A DNA stretch of 64,000 nucleotides from positions 1,116,001 to 1,180,000 of the forward strand of contig NZ_CP114291.2 of NCBI RefSeq assembly GCF_027111355.2, written 5' to 3'. The position numbers were made by a program, and so were the translations under genes. The notes under the pieces were generated by a model that did not search any database, had not been told where the DNA came from, and saw only the letters and a program-made list of their open reading frames with translations. Numbering within the stretch: the first letter of the stretch is position 1; each line of letters opens with the position of its first letter. Of the stretch, positions 19,342 to 29,600 are shown one piece after another. Source of the DNA: Flavobacterium eburneipallidum (lineage in GTDB: Bacteria > Bacteroidota > Bacteroidia > Flavobacteriales > Flavobacteriaceae).

Positions 19342-21972
19342 TTAACTTTTTATATTAAGATGTTTTTTATCTAAAATATCTTGAAACATTCGGGCTAAAA
19401 TTTTGTCGTTTGGTGCCACACGAATATCGAAATTATCGGACGGTATAGTGTGAACAGTTAGTCCTTTCAAAGCTGCTTTTTTCCATCCCAAGTGAGGAGG
19501 TGCAAATTGATGATCTACACGATTTTTTGAACGGAATATCTCTACATCAATGTTTTGTGGTTTAAGGTGGTATGCGTCAAGAAGGTTTAAGATTTTTCCA
19601 GAAGCTTCGGCAAACCGTTGTTGTGCTAATATTTCCTGTTCAGTCATCGTGTTATTTTGTTCGAGATGTTTTTTCAGGATATAGTCTCTTTTAGAATTAA
19701 AACGTTTTTTGAATGATTCCCAACTGGTAAGCATATCTTTTAAAAAAACTAATCTTTTATAGGTCTGTTGGTATTTTCTAGCTCGTTTTTTTTGATTGTA
19801 GGTTTTGCAGTAGTAGGAGGAATCAGCATAAGAATCGAGTAGTGCTGTTAAGCTCACTTCTTTTCCTTGTGCTTTTAATTGTCTTACAACTTCAAAAGCA
19901 ACAAATCCGCCCACACAAAAACCTCCTATGGCATAAGGACCAGTAGGGTTTATTTTTACAATTGAGGCTACATAATCAGCCGCCATTTCATCTATGGATT
20001 TATACCAGTTGTCAAAACCATTGTCACCTACACCTTGAATGGCATAAAAAGGTTGGTCTTCATCAAAGTGTTTGCTTAAATTGATGTAATTCAAAACATT
20101 GAGTCCGCCACCATGAATCATAAAGAAAGGCACTTTTGTACCATTAGGTTTTAAAGCAACAATACAACTAGAATCAATTTCTTCGCTATTGCTTATTAAT
20201 TTTGCAAATTTTTCGACTGTAGAATGTGCAAATAGTACTGATAGTGGAAAACGTTTGCCAGTGTGTTTTTCAGTATCAATGATTACTTTTACTGCCTTGA
20301 CAGAATGACCTCCTATCTCAAAGAAATCGCTAAAAATATCAATTTCTTTTAGGTTTAAACTTTCTTTCCAGATGGCGGCAACTAATTTTTCTTCCTCTGT
20401 TCGAGGAGCAGTAAGTGTTTGATTTTTGTCTGATAGCGATTTGAATTCTAATAATTTTGCTTTATCAACTTTGCCGTTTGGTGTGGTAGGGATTTTGTCT
20501 ATAATATGAAAAACATTTGGAATCATGAATGGAGGTAAATGTGCCGCTAGTTCATTTTTCCATAATTTGATTTGATCTTGTTCTTGACTAATTTCAAAAT
20601 CGGCTATCACAAATGCAATAAGGATGTCGGAATTGGCCAAGACTACAGATGATTTAATTCCTTTAATGGATTGCAAAGTGTTTTCTATTTCTCCAATTTC
20701 AATTCGATAGCCTCTTACTTTAACTTGGTTGTCTATCCTGCCAAGACATTGCACCTGACCATTGGGTAAAAGTTTTCCTAAATCGCCAGAAAGATACATT
20801 TTGCCGTTGGATTCTTTGTCAAAATTGTCGGGTACAAAACGCTCATTGGTCAGTTCAGGACGATTCAAATAACCCAATGAAACTCCGTCTCCAGCAATTA
20901 CTATTTCTCCTACCTCACCTTGTTTTACAGGGTTTTTATTAACATCTAATAAATAAACGGTAGTGTTTGCAATCGGTTTTCCTATCGTTATTGGATTGTC
21001 ATTTACTGTGATTTGAGTAAGAAAGGAGCATACAGTAGTTTCTGTAGGGCCATAAATATTCCACAATTCATTGCATCGTGATGATAGTTTGTGAGCCAAA
21101 GGTAAAGGTACAGGTTCGCCACCTATTAATATTTTTATATTCAAGGGTTTTTCCCATCCTGAATCTAATAGAATTTGCCATATACTTGGTGTTCCCCAAA
21201 TAACACTAATGTTATTTTTAATCGCTTTTTGAAGTAAAAGTTGTCCGTCTAATCGGGTATCTTCATCAACAATAACCACACATGCGCCAAAGAGTAGGGG
21301 AAGGTAAATTTCCATTACCATGGCATCAAATGAGATTGTTGTTAAAGCAAATATTTTGTCCGTTGCTCCAATTCCAGGTTCAATAGCCATTGAATAAACA
21401 AGGTTAATGACGTTGCAATGCGCAACATGAACCCCTTTTGGTTTTCCTGTAGATCCAGAGGTGTAAATGATATAAGCACCAGATTCAGGTGTGGTTTTAA
21501 TGGTTAAAGCTTCGTTAGGAAAATCTACTATTGCTTTTAGAATAGTTTCAATAGATAACGAAGTTATAGTATCAGAAAAGGTTTCTTTAGATTTTGATCC
21601 AATGTACAATGTAGCACCAGCGTCTTCCATCATTAAGTTGATTCTTGCCTCGGGATACAAAGTATCAATTGGAATATAGGAAGCACCACATTGTAAAACA
21701 GCAAACATCGAAGCGATTAATTCAGGAGTTCTGTCTAATGAAATAGCAACAATTTGTCCAGGTCTCAAGCCTTCTGACCAAAAATAATTAGCCATTTGAT
21801 TGATTTGTTGGGCTAATTGACCATAAGTAACTTGCTTATCATCAAATTCAACAGCTATTGCATCAGGAAATTGTGTAGCTCTTTCAGCAAAAAGTTCATG
21901 TAATGTACTCTTGGGATAGGTCATTTGAATCCCTTTTATCTCATTTTCTAAATTATCATTTTCCTTGGTCAT
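19342..21972 (-). CDS. NRPS-like A-T-TE protein lacking a condensation domain (module B)
   Basis: An 876-residue synthetase with adenylation (about 20-515; YTSGSTGKPKG, YGPTE, NGKVD with K501), carrier (S557 in GGHS) and thioesterase (about 610-870) domains. It starts exactly where the adenylation domain begins in module C (both have YPKSTLHELFA), so the condensation domain has been lost or never added. By eye its specificity residues D-A-M-G-L-G-I-V-C-K equal those of module C. The thioesterase is altered: the nucleophile Ser is Cys686 (GFCVGG), and the His position holds Asn847 (IPSDNF against IPGNHL in modules A and C). D713 is kept. It has its own promoter region, so it may be made separately. 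Possible roles include an aminoacyl donor in trans, a quinone/furanone-type A-T-TE enzyme, or a decaying duplicate. Confidence 0.93.
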   Translation of the reverse strand: MTKENDNLENEIKGIQMTYPKSTLHELFAERATQFPDAIAVEFDDKQVTYGQLAQQINQMANYFWSEGLRPGQIVAISLDRTPELIASMFAVLQCGASYIPIDTLYPEARINLMMEDAGATLYIGSKSKETFSDTITSLSIETILKAIVDFPNEALTIKTTPESGAYIIYTSGSTGKPKGVHVAHCNVINLVYSMAIEPGIGATDKIFALTTISFDAMVMEIYLPLLFGACVVIVDEDTRLDGQLLLQKAIKNNISVIWGTPSIWQILLDSGWEKPLNIKILIGGEPVPLPLAHKLSSRCNELWNIYGPTETTVCSFLTQITVNDNPITIGKPIANTTVYLLDVNKNPVKQGEVGEIVIAGDGVSLGYLNRPELTNERFVPDNFDKESNGKMYLSGDLGKLLPNGQVQCLGRIDNQVKVRGYRIEIGEIENTLQSIKGIKSSVVLANSDILIAFVIADFEISQEQDQIKLWKNELAAHLPPFMIPNVFHIIDKIPTTPNGKVDKAKLLEFKSLSDKNQTLTAPRTEEEKLVAAIWKESLNLKEIDIFSDFFEIGGHSVKAVKVIIDTEKHTGKRFPLSVLFAHSTVEKFAKLISNSEEIDSSCIVALKPNGTKVPFFMIHGGGLNVLNYINLSKHFDEDQPFYAIQGVGDNGFDNWYKSIDEMAADYVASIVKINPTGPYAIGGFCVGGFVAFEVVRQLKAQGKEVSLTALLDSYADSSYYCKTYNQKKRARKYQQTYKRLVFLKDMLTSWESFKKRFNSKRDYILKKHLEQNNTMTEQEILAQQRFAEASGKILNLLDAYHLKPQNIDVEIFRSKNRVDHQFAPPHLGWKKAALKGLTVHTIPSDNFDIRVAPNDKILARMFQDILDKKHLNIKS

Positions 21973-22153
21973 CGTGTTGTTTTAAAATTAGATTTAATGA
22001 AATAGTTTTTGTTGATGCAAATTCAATATTCACGGCTTTTATATTTTTAAGAAAAATATTATTTTTAGCAACTATTTTTCCTTTATGGTCGATGTTTTTT
22101 ATATTGAATTACAAACAAAAAAAAGAATTTTATTTCACCAATGGTTTGTATCT

Positions 22154-22201
22154 TCTACACAAAGCTATTATTCTCGATGAATGGCATCTTTTCGATTGTG
22201 A
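22154..22201 (-). promoter_or_regulatory. NRPS module B promoter block, shared with the PKS-NRPS gene
   Basis: This block matches 33397-33444 at 37 of 48 positions without gaps. On the minus strand it contains ATTCATCGAGAA followed by TAGCTTTG (22160-22167), which fits the Bacteroidetes TAnnTTTG -7 box. No TTG stands at the normal -33 spacing; the conserved ATTCATCGAGAA lies there instead, which suggests an activator site or an alternative sigma factor. It is about 190 bases before the module B start. Confidence 0.65.
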
Positions 22202-22353
22202 AAAAAACATCTTATAGATTTTGAATTTTTAGCACTAGTTTATTTTAGCACCTTTTTTTTAAGCGCAATATCCTGTTTGCAAGGGTGTTTTAAGATTTGT
22301 TTTTTAAAATTTTATGATGTTCAAATCTAGTGATATAATAGCTATAAAAAAAT

Positions 22354-22378
22354 CACTACAAATAGGGATTTTGTAGTG
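22354..22378 (-). terminator. Terminator of the PKS-NRPS / module C transcript
   Basis: A 9-bp inverted repeat (cactacaaa / tttgtagtg) with a 7-base loop is followed on the minus strand by a T-rich run. It lies about 190 bases past the module C stop codon. Confidence 0.7.
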
Positions 22379-22563
22379 AAATAGTATTAGAAAAAAAATG
22401 ATTTTTAGAAGTAAGGTTTCGCTTTGTTTTTTTATAAAAGCTAATAAAAATTAATCTATGTTGATTTAATTAGAATCCTAATTTCTCACTTTTGTTGGGC
22501 GGATACATAGAAATGAGTTTACTACTTTTATAGATTCAATGTTAAGAAATAGAGACTATTTCA

Positions 22564-25500
22564 TTATGTGTTTGAATGTCTTTTGTTTAAAATTTCTTGC
22601 ATTTTTTTTGCTAAAATGATGTCGTTGGGTGGCGCTACAATATTCAAATGATTACCAGATATATTGTGGATATTAATTCCACCTGCAGCTGCTTTTTTCC
22701 ATCCCAAGTAAGTCGGGTCTAATTTGTATTCTTCTTCATCTGTTGCTCTAAATAAATCGACTTCAATGTTTTGAGGTTTAAGATGATAGCGGTCAACAAT
22801 AGAGTCAACCATACTGTTGGCTTTTGAAAATTTATCAAAAGCAAAAGCTTCTTGTTCTGTCATGATGTATTTTGTGCCAAAATATTTTTTTAGAATATGT
22901 TCTTTTTTGGCATTGAAACGCATCTTAAAACCTTTCCAACTGGTAAGCATTTCTTTTAGAAAATCTAACCTTCTGTGGGTGTTGTCCAAGTAGCGAATTA
23001 GTTTTTTTTGCTGGAGTGTTTTATAGTAATAAGAGGAATCAACATAAGTATCAAGTAATGCGGTTAAGCTAACATTTTTTCCTTGTTCTTTTAATTGACG
23101 TGTCATTTCAAAGGCAATGATACCGCCAAAAGAAAATCCTGCTAACGCATAAGGACCATTGGGGTGAATTTTCACAATAGCATCTATATAATGTGCAGCC
23201 ATATCTTCAATGGAATCGTACCACTCGTCATATTTTTTGGCACTACCTTGAATAGCATAAATGGGTTGATCTTCGTCGAAATGTTTGCTTAAATTAACAA
23301 AATTTAAAACATCCAGTCCTGCTCCATGTACAATAAAGAGAGGTACTTTGCTTCCGTTTTGTTTTATTGGTACCAAACAATCTGATTCAATTTTATTATC
23401 AGGATTCAATAATTGAGCAAATTTTTCGATAGTAGAATATTCAAATAAAGAAGATATAGGAATTTGTTTTCCTATTTTTTTCTCTATTTCAATCATCACT
23501 TTTACCGCCTTGATAGAATGCCCTCCTATTTCGAAAAAATTACTATAAATATCAATATGTTCTAAATTTAAGCTCTCTTTCCAAATAGTGGCAACTAATT
23601 TTTCTTCTTCTGTACGAGGAGCTGTGTATTCTGGTATGCTTTCCCAATTAGATTTGTATTCTGATAATGCTTTTCGATCTATTTTATCATTTGATGTTGT
23701 AGGCATTTTTTCCAGAATATGAAAAACATGGGGCACCATAAAAGTAGGCAATTGTGATTCTAATTCATTTCTCCATAATTGAATTTGATTCTGTTGATTT
23801 GTGATTTCATTTTCGGCTACAATAAATGCTATAAGAATATCATTTTTGGCCAATACTGCAGCTGTTTTAATATTGTCTATTGACATTAAGCTGTGTTCAA
23901 TTTCGCCTAATTCTATTCTATAACCTCTTACTTTCACCTGATGATCTTTACGTCCAAGGCATTGCACTTGACCATTTGGGAGCAATTTTCCTAAATCTCC
24001 AGAAAGATACATTTTGCCATTTGATTCCTTTTCGAAGTGATTGGGAATAAAACGTTCTTCAGTCAAATCTGGACGATTCAAATAGCCTAATGAAACTCCG
24101 TCTCCAGCAATTACTATTTCGCCTATTTCGCCTTGTCTTACAGGATTTCTATTAGCATCTAATAAATAAACAATTGTATTTGCTATGGGTTTTCCAATTG
24201 TTATTGGATCATCATTTATTGAAATTTGAGTCAGTAAAGAACAAACAGTCGTCTCGGTAGGCCCATAAATATTCCACAATTCATCACATTTAGCTAGCAA
24301 TTCATGGGCTAAAGGTTTTGGAACTGGTTCGCCCCCAATTAATGCTTTTATGGGTAATGGTTTTTCCCAACCCGAGTCTAGAAGAATTTGCCATATACTT
24401 GGCGTTCCCCACATCATCGTGATTTTATCCTCAACAGCTTTTTTTAGTAAAAGTCGTCCATCTCTTCTGGTTTCTTCATTCACAAATACAACACAAGCTC
24501 CAAAAAGTAAAGGAAGATAGGTTTCCATTACCATAGCATCAAAAGAGATTGTTGTTACTGAAAATATTTTATCTTTTGCACTAATTCCTGGTGCTGCAGC
24601 CATCGAATAAACAAGGTTAATGGCATTGCAATGGGCAACTTGAACTCCTTTTGGTTTTCCTGTAGAACCAGAGGTGTAAATAATATAGGCAGCAGATGTA
24701 GTGTCCACTTTGAAGTCTATAGCTGCTGTTGGTAAATCTTCAATAGCACTTAAAATAGTTGCAATAGAAATTGCATTTACTTTATCAGGCAAACCTTTTT
24801 TTGAATTTAAACCTATGTAGAAAGTAGCATCAGCATCCTCGATCATTAGGTTGAGTCTTGCATCAGGATACATAGGATCAATAGGGATATATGACGCACC
24901 ACATTGTAAAACTGCAAACATGGATGCGATTAGTTCAGGCGATCTATCTAAAGAAACAGCAACAATTTGCCCAGGTCTTAAACCTTGAGACCAAAGATAA
25001 TTTGCTGTTTGATTGATCATTTTTTCTAACTCACCGTATGTTATTGGTTTGTTTTGAAATTCCAGAGCTATAGCATTGGGTTGCGTTTTGGCCTGCACTG
25101 CAAAAAGTTCGTGTAAGGTACTTTTGGGATAATCCATTGTAGTCACACTTATTGTGTTGTTTTGGCTTGTAAAATCTTGAGATACAATTTGACCTAAAGT
25201 TTTTGAAGAATCTTCAACGGTTTTTTGTACCAGTTCTTCAAAAGAAACCATCATGTTTTTAATGGTTTCAGGATTGAATAGTGCTTCATTGTATGACCAT
25301 TCGAAAACTAGATTTTTTTCGTTACCACTAGCATTTACAAAAATTTCAAAAACCCCATAAGCTTTTGGATTGCTTCTCATTTTATAAGTCAAATTAGAGA
25401 AATCAACACCATCAGTCATGCCCAAATCAATATTGAATGCAATAGGTACAAGAGGGATTCGAGAAGGATCACGGGCAACATTTAATTGCTGCAAAAGATT

Positions 25501-26538
25501 TCCAAAACTTAATTGGGAGTGCTCATAAGCATCAAATAGTTCTGATTTGCGCTGTTTTAAATATTCTTTGAAACTTATATTTGCAATTGGTTTACTTCTT
25601 AAAGGAAGTAAACTAACACAGTGTCCTATTAAGTTATTCATGCCTGCCACAGGTTGTCCTGCCACAGGAAGTCCTATTACGATGTCGTCCTGACCTGTTA
25701 ATTGGTATAAAAATAATTCAAAACTAGTTAATAAAGTTGATACTAAACTAGAACCAACACTTAAGCCCGTTTGTTTTAGTTTAGCCAATAAATCGCTGTC
25801 TAGAGCTACATCTAAACGCTTACTTTTAAAGGTTCGGAGCGATGGTCTAGGATTATCAGTCGGAACATTTAAAACAGGTATAGAATTTTCATAAACCTCA
25901 AGCCAAAACTTTTCTGTTGCTTTGTTTTCATCACTTATTGAAAACAATTGCTCTTCATTTGCATAAGCACTGAATGCTATTGGTAAAGGGAGATCTGGTG
26001 CTTTATTTGTGATATAAGCAGAGTAAATACTACCTAATTCTTGCAATATAATTCCAATTGACCATCCATCACAAATAATATGATGTGCTGTAATTACTAG
26101 GGTATGACTATTTTCAGCAAGTTTAAGCAAACTCACTTTTAATAATGGTTCGTGAACAAGATCAAAAACGAAATAGGCATCTTCTGTGGTATATTTATCC
26201 AAAGCCTGTTTTTTATCAATCTCTTCTAAATTGGATAAATCTATTGTAGCAAGTTTTATAGTAGATTGTTTGTAAATTGACATATAAACGCCATCCGTAC
26301 TAAAAGTAGCACGAAGCGCTTCGTGTCTTTCTACTAATGTTTGAATAGCCCTTTCCATTGCTATCGAATCTAGAGAACCTGAAAAGTCCATCGAAATGGA
26401 CTCATTGTAGGCTCTTGCGGCATCACTTCCTCCAAAATAACATGCTGTCCAAATTTCGGATTGCGATTTTGTTGTATGAACAACAAGTTCTAATTCAGGA
26501 CCTGCAAAAGGATCAAAAATGTGGTTTTGACTAGACAT
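22564..26538 (-). CDS. Single-module NRPS, C-A-T-TE (module C)
   Basis: A 1324-residue synthetase that probably accepts the chain from the PKS-NRPS protein encoded 83 bases upstream. The condensation domain (about 20-455) has HHIICDG at H152-G158. Adenylation (about 465-965) has YTSGSTGKPKG and YGPTE, and the carrier Ser is S1008. The thioesterase has S1136 (GFSFGG), D1163 and H1297, a complete triad. The specificity residues read by eye are D-A-M-G-L-G-I-V-C-K, a hydrophobic or aromatic-looking pocket that I cannot assign to a residue. It is the closest relative of module B, with long shared stretches in the A and TE domains. Core A10 reads SNDKID. The short gap and absence of a terminator before it support co-transcription with the synthase upstream. 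Confidence 0.95.
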   Translation of the reverse strand: MSSQNHIFDPFAGPELELVVHTTKSQSEIWTACYFGGSDAARAYNESISMDFSGSLDSIAMERAIQTLVERHEALRATFSTDGVYMSIYKQSTIKLATIDLSNLEEIDKKQALDKYTTEDAYFVFDLVHEPLLKVSLLKLAENSHTLVITAHHIICDGWSIGIILQELGSIYSAYITNKAPDLPLPIAFSAYANEEQLFSISDENKATEKFWLEVYENSIPVLNVPTDNPRPSLRTFKSKRLDVALDSDLLAKLKQTGLSVGSSLVSTLLTSFELFLYQLTGQDDIVIGLPVAGQPVAGMNNLIGHCVSLLPLRSKPIANISFKEYLKQRKSELFDAYEHSQLSFGNLLQQLNVARDPSRIPLVPIAFNIDLGMTDGVDFSNLTYKMRSNPKAYGVFEIFVNASGNEKNLVFEWSYNEALFNPETIKNMMVSFEELVQKTVEDSSKTLGQIVSQDFTSQNNTISVTTMDYPKSTLHELFAVQAKTQPNAIALEFQNKPITYGELEKMINQTANYLWSQGLRPGQIVAVSLDRSPELIASMFAVLQCGASYIPIDPMYPDARLNLMIEDADATFYIGLNSKKGLPDKVNAISIATILSAIEDLPTAAIDFKVDTTSAAYIIYTSGSTGKPKGVQVAHCNAINLVYSMAAAPGISAKDKIFSVTTISFDAMVMETYLPLLFGACVVFVNEETRRDGRLLLKKAVEDKITMMWGTPSIWQILLDSGWEKPLPIKALIGGEPVPKPLAHELLAKCDELWNIYGPTETTVCSLLTQISINDDPITIGKPIANTIVYLLDANRNPVRQGEIGEIVIAGDGVSLGYLNRPDLTEERFIPNHFEKESNGKMYLSGDLGKLLPNGQVQCLGRKDHQVKVRGYRIELGEIEHSLMSIDNIKTAAVLAKNDILIAFIVAENEITNQQNQIQLWRNELESQLPTFMVPHVFHILEKMPTTSNDKIDRKALSEYKSNWESIPEYTAPRTEEEKLVATIWKESLNLEHIDIYSNFFEIGGHSIKAVKVMIEIEKKIGKQIPISSLFEYSTIEKFAQLLNPDNKIESDCLVPIKQNGSKVPLFIVHGAGLDVLNFVNLSKHFDEDQPIYAIQGSAKKYDEWYDSIEDMAAHYIDAIVKIHPNGPYALAGFSFGGIIAFEMTRQLKEQGKNVSLTALLDTYVDSSYYYKTLQQKKLIRYLDNTHRRLDFLKEMLTSWKGFKMRFNAKKEHILKKYFGTKYIMTEQEAFAFDKFSKANSMVDSIVDRYHLKPQNIEVDLFRATDEEEYKLDPTYLGWKKAAAGGINIHNISGNHLNIVAPPNDIILAKKMQEILNKRHSNT

Positions 26539-26621
26539 ATTCTCTGGACTGTTTGGTAATTGTATTGTTTTTAAGCTATAAAATTAATAGCTATAAATTA
26601 ATTATTTTATTAAAATATAAA

Positions 26622-29600
26622 TTATAAATCTATTTTAAGATATTCTCCTTTTTTAGTAGAATCAGCAATAAACCAAGCTGGATTTCCATTTCTGTCTCGT
26701 CCTAGTTTTGCACCCTCTACCGGAGGATTGTTATTACTAATTACCGGGCTGTTTACACTCGATTCTTTTGGAGTTGAGATTTTAGATTTATTAGTAATAA
26801 AAAATCCTGAAGCAACCATTTTGTCAAGACAATTTTTGAACGTATTGATGAGTTGTATAAGATCTTCTTCAGTATAGGCTTCGGTCATAAAGCATGGAAA
26901 ACCATCCCAAATGTGAATTCCATTTTCACGAAGCAAAGTAAATAACAATTCGCCATAAAGTACATCGTCATTAAATTTAAGCCTCCATAGAGAACCAAAA
27001 TGATTGATTATCATTGGTGAATCTTTTTTCTTGAATTCAGCATTTAATTCAGATGCCAAACGGCTGGTCATATTGTTTAGTTTTTCTTGTAAAGCAGGAC
27101 CTTGTTTTTTGAGATGAAGAAGAGAAGCTTTAGAAGCTGCAAGTGCCAGCGGATGTCTAACAAAAGTACCAGCAAAATAAGTAACTCCTATTTCAGGAAT
27201 AGAATCGTCTCCGAATTGCCATTGTCCACCATCTAATGCGTCTAAATACTTACGATTACCAGTAATGGCTCCGATAGAAAGTCCTCCACCGATGACTTTT
27301 CCGTAAGTAGCTATATCAGCTTTAATATCGAAAAGGGCTTGAGCGCCACCAGGGTGCATTCGGAATCCAGTTATAACTTCATCAAAAATAAGTGCAATAT
27401 CAGATTGAGTCGTTAGATTTCTTAAATTTTTTAAAAAAGCTACAGGTTGAAATTCAGGTCTTCTGCTTTGAACAGGTTCTACCAGTACAGCTGCTATTTC
27501 ATCGGCACGTTCTGTAATGATGCGAAGACTTTCGTCTGTTCCATATTCTAAAATTAACATATTCTGAACCGATTCTGGCATGATTCCAGGCGCAGCAGGA
27601 AAAGTGACTAATTTTTTTGAACCACGAACTAAAACTTCGTCAACAATACCGTGATAAGAACCTGAAAAAGCGACTATCAAAGAACGTCCTGTTACAGTTC
27701 TGGCAATACGCATGGCACCTAAAACCGCTTCAGAACCTGTGTTGCAAAGTGCAGCACGATCGTGCTTGGTAAATTCGCAAAGTAGTTCACAAACCTCTCC
27801 GGCAAATGGATGTTGAGGACCTACTTCAAATCCGTTCTCCACTTGTTGGTGCAATGCTTCTTTAATAAAATCAGGTTGATGACCAAACATGCTAGAACCA
27901 AATCCATTTAGCGCATCAATATAGACATTACCATCAATATCCCAAAGACGGTTTCCGCTAGATTTTTCGATTACAATTGGATAAACGATTTCTTTTGTCA
28001 ATGGTTTAAATCCAGTAACCACTCTAGGATCGGCCATTGTACTTCTATTCTTTTGAGCATAAGATTTGCTTGCTCCCGTTTTCGTTGTGTATCTTACAAT
28101 TAGTTCATCTAAAAAATCCTTTTGAGATTGACTCATCGAATTTGCCTTTTTTTCAATTTTTGGAGAAGCTCCAAATGGTTTTTGATGTTCGGCAATTTCC
28201 TCGGCAGTTCTTACGTCTTCGTTAGTTTTTTTTGTAAATACAATTGGTTCTGGTTCTTGATATACTTGTTGAGGAATTTCGTTAGACGAAACGATTGGGT
28301 TTCCTTGAAGCAGTTCCATTTGTTTTCCTAACAATTGAAGTTGCTGCGCTATCAATCCTAAAGCCGTATTGTTTTGACTGTTTGATACAGAAAAATTCGT
28401 ATTTGTTAAAGGTACAGGAGCTGTAATAGTATCAGAAACTCTTGGTGCAGGAGCAGGTGGATTGAATTCCTCTTTTGGAAGATTTTGATCAAGGTAATCT
28501 GCCAAAAGTGATGGTGAACTAAATTCTTCGTTAAGTTGGCGGAAGGTTATCGGTAGTTTGAAATCTTTCTTTAATTTAGTAGCCAGTTGCGTAAGTGTTA
28601 ATGAATCTAATCCTAGATCTAAAAAACTTTGAGAAGAAGCATTAGTTGGGTAATCAATACCTGATGTTTGACTTACGATAGAAGAAATCTCTGTGAGGAT
28701 AGTAGTTTTTCTCATAGGTTTATTTTTAATAGGATTGCTAATCGAATCTTGTGTTATGATTGTATTTGGGGTTGAATTTTGTATTGTTGTCATTGGAGGA
28801 TCAATCCAACACAGTTTACGATCAAAGACATAACTTGGCAAGTTTATTTTTTGTCTTTCTTGGTTTTTGTAAAAGTTATTCCAATCCGGTTCAATGCCTT
28901 TAAGCCATAATTCTCCTAAAGCATTTAACAAAGAATGGTATTCGTTTTCTTGATTTTTAGGAAGGGTTAAACTCGAAAAAGCTGCAGTGCTTTTGCCTAC
29001 TCCTTGTTGTTTGGTCAAAGTGGTTAATGTTTGACCTGGTCCTGCTTCCAAGAAAATAATATCTTCTAATTTTAATAAAGTATCTGCTGCGTCAGCAAAA
29101 CGAACTGTATTACGTAAATGATTCGTCCAGTATTTAGTATCTATCGCTTCTTCATCTTTAAGCCAAGTTCCTGTAACGGTGGATACAATTGGTAAATTGG
29201 GTTTGTTAAGTTGAATTTTTTTCGCCTCTGATTCAAAGGTTTCCAAAATAGGATCCATCATATTAGAGTGAAAAGCATGACTAGTAAATAATAATTTATT
29301 AGCAATTTCTTTTTCGTCTAAAGTTTTAGCAAACTCATTTGTTTTTTCAGTTTCGCCAGCTACAACACATAAAACACTAGAGTTTATAGCAGCTATCGAA
29401 AGCGTTTCAGGAAGAATTGTTTTTAATTCATCTTCCGAAAGCCTTACTGATAACATGCTTCCATTAGGAAGTTCACTTACTAATCGACCTCTAACGGCAA
29501 TTAAATGTAAGGCATCTTCTAAACTAAAAATTCCTGCCAAATGTGCCGCTACAAATTCTCCAATACTGTGTCCGCAAAATACTGTTGGTTTGATTCCCCA

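Larger units (their letters stand above)
21973..22563. other. Intergenic region between NRPS modules B and C
   Basis: A 591-base AT-rich stretch with no credible gene and no recognisable remnant of a condensation domain. It contains the terminator of the upstream synthetase transcript (22354-22378) and the promoter block of module B (22154-22201), leaving a leader of roughly 180 bases before the module B start. Confidence 0.7.

Noticed and set aside
21903..22217. A 104-codon plus-strand frame across the start of module B and its promoter
   Set aside because: It overlaps the module B N-terminus and the conserved promoter block, and its composition is Phe/Leu-rich as expected from AT-rich noncoding DNA.
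21973..22563. A remnant of the missing condensation domain upstream of module B
   Set aside because: Translation of the gap shows only stops and AT-rich noise, with no HHxxxDG or other condensation-domain motif.
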